NCBI GenBank assembly: GCA_009693505.1
Contig: SHXD01000002.1
Location: 34,634 to 98,633 of the forward strand
DNA: 64,000 bases
Direction: 5' to 3'
Source of the DNA: Limnohabitans sp.
Lineage (GTDB): Bacteria > Pseudomonadota > Gammaproteobacteria > Burkholderiales > Burkholderiaceae_C
Notes under the pieces: generated by a model
What the model was told of the DNA's origin: nothing
The model's database searches: none
Seen by the model: the letters and a program-made list of their open reading frames with translations, nothing else
Made by a program: the position numbers and the translations under genes
Shown: piece after piece, positions 36,765-45,742 of the stretch
Layout: every line of letters begins with the position of its first letter
How positions within the stretch are numbered: position 1 is the first letter of the stretch

Positions 36765-37988
36765 TCAATCAGAGGGGCGTAACTTTTCGCGGTATTGGTC
36801 AAACACGGTGCCATTCGCAAACAAGGTGTCCATTTCTTCTTCCGAATAGCCCAGCTGGCTAAGCACGGACTTAGAGTGCTGACCCAGCCACGGGGCCGGC
36901 ATTCGAATGCTTGCCAAAGTGCCACTCGATTTGATAGGTAAGCCCAAGGTCTTCATGGGGCCAATGATGGGATGATCGATGTCGTGCACCATTTGCCGGG
37001 CCAAAACATGCGGGTCTTTCAGGGCTTGCTCATAACCAAAAACCGGACCAGCAGGTATACCCACAGCATCCAACAGTTTCACCCAATGGGTGGTTGTTTG
37101 TTGCGTCATGACCGATTCAATGTCTTGTTCAAGCGCATCTACATTTTTAACCCTCAAGGTCTGTGTCAGGTAGTCTGGGCGCTGAATCCAATCAGGTCGT
37201 GCAATCACTTTTTCGCAAAAAATCACCCACATTTTTTGCGATCCTGCACCGACTGTGACATAACCGTCCAAGGTTCGGTACGCTTGATAAGGTGCTGCGC
37301 GCCTATGTCGCGTGCCGGTGGCAATGGGGATTTCGCCGGAACCAAAATATGCACCAAATTCCCAGGGCGTCCAGGCCAACCCCGCCTCCAGCAGCGAAGT
37401 CTCAAGGTACTGCCCTTCGCCAAAACGCAGTTTACCGATCAGTGCTCCCAAAATGCCAGAAAGCGCGGTTACACCGCTTGCAATGTCGTTCATAGCGATG
37501 CCAACTTTGGCAGGCCGACCACCAGGATGGCCGGTCATCATCATGATGCCCGACATGCCTTGGGCAATGATGTCAAATCCGCCTTTTTGGCCATAAGGTC
37601 CAGTTTGGCCAAAGCCCGACATAGATGCGTAGATCACGCTGGGGTTGTTTGTGCGAACGCTGTCGTAGTCTATCCCCATGCGCTTCACCACACCTGGTCG
37701 AAAGTTTTCCATCACGATGTCTGCTTGCGCGGCCAACTGGTGGGCGATCTTTAAACCGGCCGGGTCTTTCAAGTTCAGGGCAATGCTTTTTTTGTTTCGA
37801 TTGAGCACTGCAAAGCAATATGACTCACCGTTGACTTGCGGCTCAAATTGGCGAGATGAGTCGCCTTTGTCTGCGTTTTCCAGTTTGATGACATCGGCCC
37901 CCATGTCTGCCAAAACCATGCCGCAATAGGGGCCGGCCAAGACATTCGTCAGGTCCAGAACGTGCAGGCCAGACAGAGGAAGTTTCAT
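36765..37988 (-). CDS. CaiB/BaiF family CoA-transferase
   Basis: A 407-residue class III CoA-transferase. The start at ATG 37988 (MKLPLSGLHVLDLTNVLAGP) restores the normal N-terminus; the longer frame to 38165 lies in the neighbouring gene. The catalytic Asp is D168 in IAMNDIASG. It follows the crotonase gene by 31 bp on the same strand. It would produce a CoA ester for the crotonase, the acid coming through the neighbouring Bug receptor (inference). Confidence 0.9.
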   Translation of the reverse strand: MKLPLSGLHVLDLTNVLAGPYCGMVLADMGADVIKLENADKGDSSRQFEPQVNGESYCFAVLNRNKKSIALNLKDPAGLKIAHQLAAQADIVMENFRPGVVKRMGIDYDSVRTNNPSVIYASMSGFGQTGPYGQKGGFDIIAQGMSGIMMMTGHPGGRPAKVGIAMNDIASGVTALSGILGALIGKLRFGEGQYLETSLLEAGLAWTPWEFGAYFGSGEIPIATGTRHRRAAPYQAYRTLDGYVTVGAGSQKMWVIFCEKVIARPDWIQRPDYLTQTLRVKNVDALEQDIESVMTQQTTTHWVKLLDAVGIPAGPVFGYEQALKDPHVLARQMVHDIDHPIIGPMKTLGLPIKSSGTLASIRMPAPWLGQHSKSVLSQLGYSEEEMDTLFANGTVFDQYREKLRPSD

Positions 37989-38019
37989 GGTGTGTCTGTC
38001 GCAGTTGAATGCAGAAAAT

Positions 38020-38817
38020 TCAGCGACCCATGAACACCGGTTTGCGTTTTTCCATGAAGGCAGTGCGTCCTTCGGTGAAGTCTGAGCTATTAAAACACTC
38101 CGCCACCAATTGGTCACAAAGAGCAACGTTGCGCAAAGACTCGTCTTTGACGAGCTCGCACACAATGGTTTTGATAGAGGCTACGGTCATGGGTGCGTTG
38201 GCCGCGATGGTCTCGGCATACTGCTGCACATAAGCCAACAGTTCAGCTTTGGGCACCATTCGGTTGATCAAGCCCATGGAGAGGGCCTCGGGGGCACTGA
38301 ATTGCCGCGCAGTAAAAAATATTTCTTTTGCAAAAGAGGGGCCCACCACGTCTACCAGTTTGCGTACGCCGTCGTATTCATAGCCCAGGCCTAATTTGGC
38401 GGCAGGTACAGCAAAACGCGAATGGTCCGCCGCAATTCGAATGTCGCAGTTCAGGGCTACAGCCACGCCGCCACCGATGCAGTACCCATCAATCATGGCC
38501 AGAGTGGGCTTCTTGAGATTTTTCAGGGCCTGCGTACCTTCTTGGGCCACCGCATCGTACCGTTGGGTAGCCTCAGCAGAGTTGCGCTGCTGGGCAAATT
38601 CCGAAATATCAGCGCCCGAAACAAAGGCCTTGTCCCCTGCCCCGTTCACCACCACCACGCGAATTTCGTCATCATGTGCAAAGTCGTTCGCAATGTCCGC
38701 CAGTCCTTGCCACATTTCTAATGAAACAGCGTTGTGACGGGCCGGGTTGTTAAAGGTAATCCAGCCGACATGCTTGTTTTTTCGAGCAAGCATCTTGTCT
38801 GTTTTCAAATGGACCAT
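38020..38817 (-). CDS. Crotonase-family protein lacking both hydratase glutamates
   Basis: About 265 residues from ATG 38817, which has GGAG seven bases upstream; 38841 is an alternative. The oxyanion-hole parts are kept (SGADISEF near 68, IGGGVAVAL at 114). But the two acids of enoyl-CoA hydratase are Ala: A119 in GGGVA and A139 in AVPAA. Simple hydration is therefore unlikely; crotonases with this pattern can be isomerases, hydrolases, lyases or decarboxylases. Operon with the CaiB gene downstream. Confidence 0.85.
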   Translation of the reverse strand: MVHLKTDKMLARKNKHVGWITFNNPARHNAVSLEMWQGLADIANDFAHDDEIRVVVVNGAGDKAFVSGADISEFAQQRNSAEATQRYDAVAQEGTQALKNLKKPTLAMIDGYCIGGGVAVALNCDIRIAADHSRFAVPAAKLGLGYEYDGVRKLVDVVGPSFAKEIFFTARQFSAPEALSMGLINRMVPKAELLAYVQQYAETIAANAPMTVASIKTIVCELVKDESLRNVALCDQLVAECFNSSDFTEGRTAFMEKRKPVFMGR

Positions 38818-38986
38818 ATTTTGACTCCGAGGGTGTTGCATGCGATTATGTTTGGTGATTGAGTGCTTAGCGGTTGCCTATGCGACAAGCTTGATGGTTT
38901 GTACCAATTAACTATATTAACGGTTATGTGATGATTGTGTTTAACAGTCTGACCCTGTGCAATGGCTTCATATTTTGGAAAGCAAG

Positions 38987-39997
38987 ATGGCATCTCCGTT
39001 TGAAATATTGGTCACCGCGATTGGCGGCCCAGAGGTGTTGCAAAGTAGTCCGATCAACATGCCATTGCCAGCGCCCCATGAAGTTGTTTTGGCACACACG
39101 GCCATTGGTGTCAACTTTGTCGATATTTACTTGCGTGCTGGGCAGGCCCATTCACATAACCCGCATCCGCCTTTCGTGCCTGGTATCAATGCAGTGGGCA
39201 AGATCATTGCTCGGGGCTCTCAAATCCAAGATTTACAAATTGGGCAGAAGGTCACCTACACCAACGCGGGTGTGGGAAGCTATAGCACCCATGTAGCGGT
39301 ATCAGCTGAACGACTGATACCTGTGCCACCAGGTGTGGACGATGTGCGGGTGGCTGCCGGTTTGGTGCGGGCCCTCACATGCCAATACTTGCTCAAACAA
39401 ATGCGCCAACTCGACCCAGGCACCCGCGTGCTGGTACATGCTGCTGCTGGTGGTGTAGGGCAAATTTTGGTTCAATGGGCCAAGCGTCTTGGGTTGGTTG
39501 TTTTGGCTACAGCGGGTAGCGACATCAAGGTTAAAACAGCATTGGCGTTGGGGGCTGACTTTGCCATCAATTACCGCACTCAGGATTTTGTGTCTGAGGT
39601 CAATCAAATTACTCAAGATCAAGGCGTCAGCGTTGTGTTTGACTCTGTCGGCAAAGACACTTTTGAGGGCTCCCTCAAGTGCTTGGAGCCCAAGGGTTTG
39701 GTGGTTAACTTTGGCACCGCCTCAGGGCAAGTCGAGGGGTTCGCATTGCAGGAACTGCATAGCAAATCACTATGGGTTTGCCGCCCCACCTTGCGCACCT
39801 ACATCGCCAACCGCCATGACATGCTTGCTATGAGCGCTGAGGCCTTCGAAATTTTGTGCGACCCCACAATTCGCTTAGACATCGACACCTTACTGCCCCT
39901 GAGCCAGGCCAGCGAGGCACACCGATTGCTGGAAAGCCGAACTACGCAAGGGGCGATTGTTCTAATTCCCGACTCGCTCATTAATCCACAGGAGTAA
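38987..39997 (+). CDS. Quinone oxidoreductase-like zinc-free MDR enzyme
   Basis: A 336-residue medium-chain reductase from ATG 38987 (an upstream start at 38957 has no support). NFVDIYLRAGQ near residue 43, PGINAVGKI near 68, the NADPH-binding VHAAAGGVGQILVQWAKRLG near 150 and VVFDSVGKDTF near 225 match QOR/NADPH:quinone reductase. No zinc ligands are visible. A Bug gene follows with a 2-bp gap, so the two are co-transcribed. The substrate is unknown. Confidence 0.88.
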   Translation: MASPFEILVTAIGGPEVLQSSPINMPLPAPHEVVLAHTAIGVNFVDIYLRAGQAHSHNPHPPFVPGINAVGKIIARGSQIQDLQIGQKVTYTNAGVGSYSTHVAVSAERLIPVPPGVDDVRVAAGLVRALTCQYLLKQMRQLDPGTRVLVHAAAGGVGQILVQWAKRLGLVVLATAGSDIKVKTALALGADFAINYRTQDFVSEVNQITQDQGVSVVFDSVGKDTFEGSLKCLEPKGLVVNFGTASGQVEGFALQELHSKSLWVCRPTLRTYIANRHDMLAMSAEAFEILCDPTIRLDIDTLLPLSQASEAHRLLESRTTQGAIVLIPDSLINPQE

Positions 39998-39999
39998 AA

Positions 40000-40965
40000 A
40001 TGCACATGTTCAAAACCCTTTTGACCACCGCCTTCTGCCTGACAGCACTGGTCTTGCCAGTCAGTGCAGAGTACCCGGACAAACCAATTCGCATGGTGGT
40101 GGGTTACGCGCCAGGCGGCGCAGCTGACAAGTTGGTGCGTCCCATCACCGATCGGCTGGCTCGCATTTTGAAACAACCATTTGTGGTGGATTACAAGCCT
40201 GGTGCGGGAGCAGCACTTGCGGCTGAATTGACAGCCAAGGCGCCTGCCGATGGCTACACCTTGCACATCACAGATTCTGGTCCCATGACGATCTTGCCGC
40301 ACATGCGCAAACTTGGTTACGACCCCTTAAGCAGTTTCACACCCATATCGATGGTGGGGGGTGGAGGAGTTGTTGTGGTGGTGTTGCCCTCGTCCAAAGC
40401 CACTGATATGAAGTCTTTAATAGAGTTGGCCAAAAAAGATCCCAAAAACTGGAGTTATGGCACCTCGGGTGTTGGCGGCGTGGGTCATTTGGCTGGCGAG
40501 CAATTCAAGGCTGCCGCGAAAATTAACATGGATCACATTCCTTATAAAGGAGGCAGCCCCGCCATCACCGAACTGCTAGGTGGGCATGTGCCGATACTTT
40601 TTTCTTCATTGGGGGCTGCAGCCTCACACATTCAAGCGGGTAGATTGAGGGCTTTGGCCGATTCATCTGGCAAACGCAGCTCTATGTTTCCCGATGTACC
40701 CACCATGGCAGAGGCCGGGTTTCCAGGCTTCGATGCCAGCATTTGGTTCAGCATCGTCGGGCCAGCAGGCCTGCCAAAAGAGGTCATGGACAAATTGGTC
40801 CCTGCCTTGACAAGCGTGATGAGAGATCCGGAAGTCATCTTAGCCATCAAACGAGAAGGCTACGACCCAATGCCCATGACACCTCAGCAAACTGCAGAGC
40901 GGATCAAATCCGATTTTGAGCTGTGGGGAAAAACTGTAAAAAGTGCAAACATCACGGCCGACTGA
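40000..40965 (+). CDS. Bug/TctC-family periplasmic receptor
   Basis: A 321-residue receptor with a Sec signal (KTLLTTAFCLTALVLPVSA). Bug patterns are RMVVGYAPGGAADKLVR, DYKPGAGAA, DHIPYKGG and RSSMFPDVPTMAEAGF. GGAG lies just before ATG. It follows the quinone reductase by 2 bp. It resembles the receptor at 35745 in DYKPGA and in the MRKLGYDPL / MRKVPYDPL segment, so the two may be duplicates that bind similar ligands. Confidence 0.9.
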   Translation: MHMFKTLLTTAFCLTALVLPVSAEYPDKPIRMVVGYAPGGAADKLVRPITDRLARILKQPFVVDYKPGAGAALAAELTAKAPADGYTLHITDSGPMTILPHMRKLGYDPLSSFTPISMVGGGGVVVVVLPSSKATDMKSLIELAKKDPKNWSYGTSGVGGVGHLAGEQFKAAAKINMDHIPYKGGSPAITELLGGHVPILFSSLGAAASHIQAGRLRALADSSGKRSSMFPDVPTMAEAGFPGFDASIWFSIVGPAGLPKEVMDKLVPALTSVMRDPEVILAIKREGYDPMPMTPQQTAERIKSDFELWGKTVKSANITAD

Positions 40966-41020
40966 GTACTCCAACTCGCCTCGGCCAATCAAGCTGTCGT
41001 TTAACTTTCGTTATGGATAC

Positions 41021-41734
41021 TCAATGACTGATAGCAATCAAGCCTTTGATATGATGTTTTTCAATTGACCTAGCAACAAAGCCTGTTTCGATCAACTCTT
41101 TGACAAAATTTTGCAAATAGTTATTTGCCGCGGCCTTTCCAAGTGCAATTGCAAAGCCATGATTGACCGTCATGAAATTGCCTTGCAATAACTTTCCTTC
41201 GGGGAGTTTATGCATTGATTCAATAAGATTTGGTTTTAGCCCGGCGATTGCATCAACTTTATTTTCATTGAATATTTGAATTGAAGCGCCAAAGTTCTTT
41301 GTTCGAACAATCGCCGCATTTTTCAAAGCACTCGTTAAATAAAGTTCATAACCTGCTTTTTCAGGGGCGGCAATTTTCATTCCCTTGGCATCTACTTCTT
41401 CAGTACTTTTCAAAGTTGAGGTTTGATGAACAACATATCCCGCTTCAATTTCAGTCATAGCAGGAGAAAATGAAATGGTCTTTGCTCTTGTTTTTTCAAT
41501 GGCAAGGATGGCAATGTCCCACACACCCTTGGTGGCATCGTCTGCAACTTGACCAGGCTGGTCGTAAATGACCATCTCTAATGAAACACCAAGGCGTTTG
41601 GCTAACTCTTGCTGTAAGTCAACACTAACGCCAAACAATTCCCCTGAATCATTTTTGCGTGTAAACAAGTTATTGCCCAAATTCATACCAGCCCGCAGCT
41701 TTCCAGTGGGCGCCAATTCATTGATTGCGTTCAT
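41021..41734 (-). CDS. Family-3 solute-binding domain protein without a signal peptide
   Basis: About 237 residues from ATG 41734, which has AGGG seven bases upstream (41740 is also possible). The whole length is an SBP_bac_3 domain: GKLRAGMNLGN start, GVSVDLQQELAKRLG, GVWDIAILAI and FSPAMTEIEAGYVV. There is no hydrophobic leader, so as annotated the protein would stay in the cytoplasm. It begins 9 bp after ilvE ends and is co-transcribed with it. It could be a cytoplasmic amino-acid sensor, a protein exported another way, or a decayed receptor. Confidence 0.8.
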   Translation of the reverse strand: MNAINELAPTGKLRAGMNLGNNLFTRKNDSGELFGVSVDLQQELAKRLGVSLEMVIYDQPGQVADDATKGVWDIAILAIEKTRAKTISFSPAMTEIEAGYVVHQTSTLKSTEEVDAKGMKIAAPEKAGYELYLTSALKNAAIVRTKNFGASIQIFNENKVDAIAGLKPNLIESMHKLPEGKLLQGNFMTVNHGFAIALGKAAANNYLQNFVKELIETGFVARSIEKHHIKGLIAISH

Positions 41735-41743
41735 AGTCATACC

Positions 41744-42862
41744 CTAATGCGTTGTTAAATCATGAAGTTTGTGCATCCAGTTGCTACTCATCTTGACGCG
41801 GCCATATTGAATGTCTGTTAGCTTCTGACGCAGAGACAGGCTGACCTTGGCTGCTTCAGCGTTGGGAATACTGCAAGTGAAGTTGTGGCTTTTTAAAATA
41901 CTGATCGGAAAAAGAACAGCCGCTGTACCGCAGGCGAACAGCTCTGTCATATCGCCATTGGCTAGCCCTGTTCGCACTTCCTCTAAACCAATTTGACGCT
42001 CGTCAACGCTACGGCCATCAGCCTTTGCAATTTCGATAATGCTCTGACGTGTCACGCCGGCCAATATGCTATCGCTCAAGGCTGGGGTTGCAAGCGAGCC
42101 ATCTTTGTACACAATAAAAATATTCATACCACCGAGTTCTTCGAGAAATTGCCCATGTTGTGCATCTAAAAACAAGACTTGTGCACACCCATTTTTTCGT
42201 GCTTCTTGAAGCGGCGCCAATGAGCCTGCGTAGTTGCCAGCGCACTTTGCGTAGCCGGTGCCTCCTCTGGCTGCGCGAGTGTGGTGGGCAGAAACCCAAA
42301 TCGGTATGGATGACACACCGTTTTCAAAGTAGGGGCCGGCTGGACTTGCAATGACATAAAAGGCAACTTTTTCAGCGCCGCGAACACCTAAAAAACTTTC
42401 ATCGGCGATCATGAATGGACGCAAGTACAGACTGGTTTCCGGTGTTTGTGAAAGCCACTTTGAATCGGCGCAAACAAGTTGTTGGATCGATTGAAGAAAT
42501 AATTCTTTGGGTAGTTCTGGCAGGCCTAAACGCTCTGCAGACTTGGCAAAGCGGGCTGCATTGAGCTCAGGTCGAAAGGCCCAGATCGAGCCATCGGCGT
42601 GTTGGTAGGCTTTGAGTCCTTCAAAAATAGCTTGCGCGTAATGCAGCACCAATGAAGCAGGGTCAAGCATCAAAGGGCCATAGGGAATAATGCGCGGCTC
42701 GTTCCAGCCTTTGTCTAAAGTCCAGTCAATGGCGACCATGTGGTCTGTGAAGTATTTCCCAAAACCGGGCTTGGACAAAATCTTTTCACGATCGCCATCG
42801 GAAGTGGGGCGACTTGAAGTTTCAATGCTGAATTCGCTTGAGGGAAAATGGGTCAAAGTCAA
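41744..42862 (-). CDS. ilvE: Branched-chain amino acid aminotransferase (BCAT2-like)
   Basis: A fold-type IV PLP aminotransferase. The preferred start is TTG 42862 (LTLTHFPSS), because AAAGGA stands seven bases upstream and the resulting 372 residues match the usual length; an ATG at 42916 would add 18 residues without a good ribosome site. Core motifs are PGFGKYFTDHM, IPYGPLMLDPASLVLHYAQAIFEG-like, the PLP Lys in GGTGYAKCAGNY, and ELGGMNIFIVY. It interconverts Leu/Ile/Val with their 2-oxoacids. It is divergent from a Bug gene and upstream of the odd binding-domain gene. Confidence 0.9.
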   Translation of the reverse strand: MTLTHFPSSEFSIETSSRPTSDGDREKILSKPGFGKYFTDHMVAIDWTLDKGWNEPRIIPYGPLMLDPASLVLHYAQAIFEGLKAYQHADGSIWAFRPELNAARFAKSAERLGLPELPKELFLQSIQQLVCADSKWLSQTPETSLYLRPFMIADESFLGVRGAEKVAFYVIASPAGPYFENGVSSIPIWVSAHHTRAARGGTGYAKCAGNYAGSLAPLQEARKNGCAQVLFLDAQHGQFLEELGGMNIFIVYKDGSLATPALSDSILAGVTRQSIIEIAKADGRSVDERQIGLEEVRTGLANGDMTELFACGTAAVLFPISILKSHNFTCSIPNAEAAKVSLSLRQKLTDIQYGRVKMSSNWMHKLHDLTTH

Positions 42863-42935
42863 AACAATTCCTTTTAAGTCTTTGCGTTTTACGTTAGCAT
42901 AGTATGAGTAACTCACATCAAAAAAGAGGTAATTA

Positions 42936-43907
42936 GTGAAAAAGCTTGTGTGTTTATCGATGCTTTCACTTGCACTGTCTGCCCCTCACTTTACTAGCGC
43001 TCAAGACTACCCCATACGTCCTGTCAAAATGATAGTCCCTTTTCCGCCAGCGGGTGGAACTGACAATGTGGCACGCATATTTGCTCAACAAGTATCACAA
43101 GACTTAGGCCAAAGCATCATTATCGAAAATCGTGCGGGAGCGGCCGGCATGATTGGTGCTGATGCAGTTGCAAAGGCTGAGCCTGATGGTTACACCATCG
43201 TTCTCACCACCAATAGCACGCATGTCATTGGGCCGCTTTTAAATCCCAAGACACCGTATTCACCAACCAAGAGTTTCAGCCCGATTATTTATTTGGCGCA
43301 GTCGCCTTCCATCATGATCGTTCCTGTTAGTTCGCCAGCTAAAACCGTCAAAGAATTTATCGAGTTGGCCAAGAAAAATCCTGGCAAGTTGAATTATGGT
43401 TCGGCTGGAACGGGCGGTATTCCTCACCTTTCTGGCGAACGATTTCAAGCCTTGTCTGGAACCAGCATGGCGCATGTCCCCTACAAGGGCACCGCCTTGG
43501 CATTGCCCGACCTCATTGCAGGCCGCTTAGATGTCATTTTCGATAGTTTTTCTTCAGGCTACCCTCAGTCCCGTGACGGCAAGGTGCGGGCATTAGGCGT
43601 TTCGTCTCCCGATCGTTCTCCCTTGGTGCCGGAGCTGCCGGCCATCAATGAGCAACTTCCGGGTTTTATTTCGATGACCTGGTTTGGCGTTTTCGGTCCC
43701 GCTGGCATGCCTCACTCAGTGGTCAATAAACTGAATGCATCTTTCAATAAAGTGTTAAAAGACCCTCAGTTGAAAGAGCAATTGACAAAAATGGGGATTG
43801 ACGGAATCGGTGGCACACCGGCAGATTTCAGTAAAAAATTAACGCTCGATACGCAAGAGTGGCAAAAAGTGATCACCGATGCAAAGATCACTTTGCAATC
43901 AAACTGA
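42936..43907 (+). CDS. Bug/TctC-family periplasmic receptor
   Basis: A 323-residue receptor with a GTG start preceded by GAGG. Signal KKLVCLSMLSLALSAPHFTSA. Bug patterns are KMIVPFPPAGGTDNVAR, ENRAGAAGMIGAD, AHVPYKGT and RSPLVPELPAINEQ. It lies directly upstream of a second, different Bug gene (25 bp gap) and is divergent from ilvE. Confidence 0.9.
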   Translation: MKKLVCLSMLSLALSAPHFTSAQDYPIRPVKMIVPFPPAGGTDNVARIFAQQVSQDLGQSIIIENRAGAAGMIGADAVAKAEPDGYTIVLTTNSTHVIGPLLNPKTPYSPTKSFSPIIYLAQSPSIMIVPVSSPAKTVKEFIELAKKNPGKLNYGSAGTGGIPHLSGERFQALSGTSMAHVPYKGTALALPDLIAGRLDVIFDSFSSGYPQSRDGKVRALGVSSPDRSPLVPELPAINEQLPGFISMTWFGVFGPAGMPHSVVNKLNASFNKVLKDPQLKEQLTKMGIDGIGGTPADFSKKLTLDTQEWQKVITDAKITLQSN

Positions 43908-43932
43908 TTTCTCAACTTTCAAAGGGCTGGCT

Positions 43933-44928
43933 ATGATCACATTGACGATTCAAAATAGGTGTCTGGTTTTTCTCAAGGCCGGCCTTATTGCTTTGTTGCT
44001 CAGCGCAAGCTGGGGGCAGGCTCAAACTCAGTGGCCCAGCAAGGCTGTGACCCTTGTCGTACCATTTGCGCCGGGGGGCGGAACCGACATCGGATCGCGC
44101 ATTGTGGCTCAAAAGCTATCGCAACTTTGGGGCCAATCGGTGCTGGTCGACAACCGCGGCGGGGCTGGCGGCAATCTTGGTTTAGAGATCGTCTCAAGAG
44201 CCAAGCCCGATGGCTACACACTGCTAACAGGTAACGTGGGCACCCAATCTATCAACCCGACTTTGTACAAAAAACTCAACTACAACCCAGACACCTCATT
44301 TGCGCCAATTGGCTTGTTTGCAGAGTTGCCATTTGTCTTGGCTGTGACGCCATCATTGCCCGCCAATTCGGTGAAAGAGTTGGTGGCACTTGCCAAAGCT
44401 TCGCCCGATAAATTAACCTATGCCAGTTCTGGCAATGGTGGCTCTCCACATCTCTCGGCAGAAACTTTCAAAATCGCAACGGGAACACAAATTTTGCACA
44501 TTCCTTACAAGGGTGGCGGTGCCGCAATGACTGACTTGATGTCTGGAAATGTGCACATGATTTTTTCCTCAGTGCTTGAAACTTCTGCACAAATCAAAGC
44601 GGGCAAACTCAAAGCCTTGGCCATTTCCAGCAAAAATCGGGTTTCAGCCTTGCCCGATGTGCCAACCTTAGAGGAAAGCGGTATCAATGGCGCTGAGTCA
44701 GGTTCTTGGTTAGGTTTACTGGCCCCATCTGGCACGCCTCAGCCAATTCTGGACAAAATTTCGCAGAGTTTGCAGCAAGTATTGGCCATGCCCGATGTTC
44801 AGCAACAACTCATTGGCCAAGGGGCCGTGGCAAAGGGTGGCACAACTGCAGAGTTCGTCAGCCTCATTGCCAACGATCGAAAAAGATACGCCAAGATCAT
44901 TTTGGACAACAAATTGCTTGTAGATTAA
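43933..44928 (+). CDS. Bug/TctC-family periplasmic receptor
   Basis: A 331-residue receptor from ATG 43933, with AAAGGG upstream; the longer frame from 43879 overlaps the previous gene. Signal ITLTIQNRCLVFLKAGLIAL...GQA. Bug patterns are TLVVPFAPGGGTDIGSR, DNRGGAGGNLG, LHIPYKGG and VSALPDVPTLEESG. It is in tandem with the preceding receptor but clearly diverged, so two ligands may be scavenged through one transcript. It is convergent with gph. Confidence 0.9.
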   Translation: MITLTIQNRCLVFLKAGLIALLLSASWGQAQTQWPSKAVTLVVPFAPGGGTDIGSRIVAQKLSQLWGQSVLVDNRGGAGGNLGLEIVSRAKPDGYTLLTGNVGTQSINPTLYKKLNYNPDTSFAPIGLFAELPFVLAVTPSLPANSVKELVALAKASPDKLTYASSGNGGSPHLSAETFKIATGTQILHIPYKGGGAAMTDLMSGNVHMIFSSVLETSAQIKAGKLKALAISSKNRVSALPDVPTLEESGINGAESGSWLGLLAPSGTPQPILDKISQSLQQVLAMPDVQQQLIGQGAVAKGGTTAEFVSLIANDRKRYAKIILDNKLLVD

Positions 44929-44960
44929 AACGATCACGAAGAACAACCCAAATCATCACA

Positions 44961-45662
44961 TCACCGCGCTGTGATGCTTAATGATTTCAGTTGATCCAGT
45001 GAATCTAACCAAGCCAAGGCGGGGGTGTTTTGAATGGTTTCACCGTGGTTGTAACCATAGGTCATAAGCACCACAGGACAGCCTGCAGCATTGGCCGCTT
45101 GCGCGTCGTTGCTTGAATCGCCCACCATCAAGGTGCGCGCCGGATTGCTGCGTAAAGCTTCACAAGTTTTAAGAAGGGGCAGAGGGTCTGGTTTTTTTCG
45201 CTCAAAACTGTCACCCCCAAAAACTTGCTCAAAGTATGTCGACAGGCCTTTGTCTTTTAGCAATGGTGTTGTGAACGATAAAGGTTTGTTGGTCAGGCAA
45301 GCCAATGGCAAACCCATAGCTTTTAGAAGCTCCAGGCCTTCTATCACACCCGGAAAGACCTTTGAAAACTCACCGTTGATGCCAAGGTAATGATGCTCGT
45401 AACGCTTCCAGACGGGTGTTAACAATTGTTCTACTTCGCGCTGATGGCTAGCCAATTCTGTCAATGCCAGTTGGTGCAACAGCACTGTGCGAATGAGGTG
45501 CTCTGAGCCTTTGCCAATGCCGCGTTCAATCAAGGCACGATTAGCTGTTGGAATGCTCAGGTCAGTCAAGGCGCGGTTGAGTGCAGCTTCAAAGTCGCCA
45601 ATGGTATCGACCATGGTGCCGTCTAGGTCAATCATAACGGCTTGTAAATTGAGTTTTTTCAT
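44961..45662 (-). CDS. gph: Phosphoglycolate phosphatase-like HAD hydrolase
   Basis: A 233-residue HAD-superfamily phosphatase. Motif I is IDLDGT with nucleophile D12 and acid D14 (MVDT follows, as in Gph), motif II is CLTNKP, motif III is the Lys in RKKPDPLPL, and motif IV is MVGDSSNDAQAA. The alpha-helical cap lies between residues 20 and 90. It probably dephosphorylates 2-phosphoglycolate from DNA repair or metabolism. It is the only gene here that looks like housekeeping and stands alone between two catabolic units. Confidence 0.88.
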   Translation of the reverse strand: MKKLNLQAVMIDLDGTMVDTIGDFEAALNRALTDLSIPTANRALIERGIGKGSEHLIRTVLLHQLALTELASHQREVEQLLTPVWKRYEHHYLGINGEFSKVFPGVIEGLELLKAMGLPLACLTNKPLSFTTPLLKDKGLSTYFEQVFGGDSFERKKPDPLPLLKTCEALRSNPARTLMVGDSSNDAQAANAAGCPVVLMTYGYNHGETIQNTPALAWLDSLDQLKSLSITAR

Positions 45663-45742
45663 TTTTTGAATGTGCGTGAGTGCAGAGACTCAGATTTCCA
45701 AAAGTCTAATGTATGCAGACCTGGGAAAAAAATAACACCGCC

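Noticed and set aside
38900..38920. Direct repeat ATTAAC-TAT-ATTAAC upstream of the quinone reductase
   Set aside because: It is AT-rich and short and could arise by chance; no second copy was noticed elsewhere.
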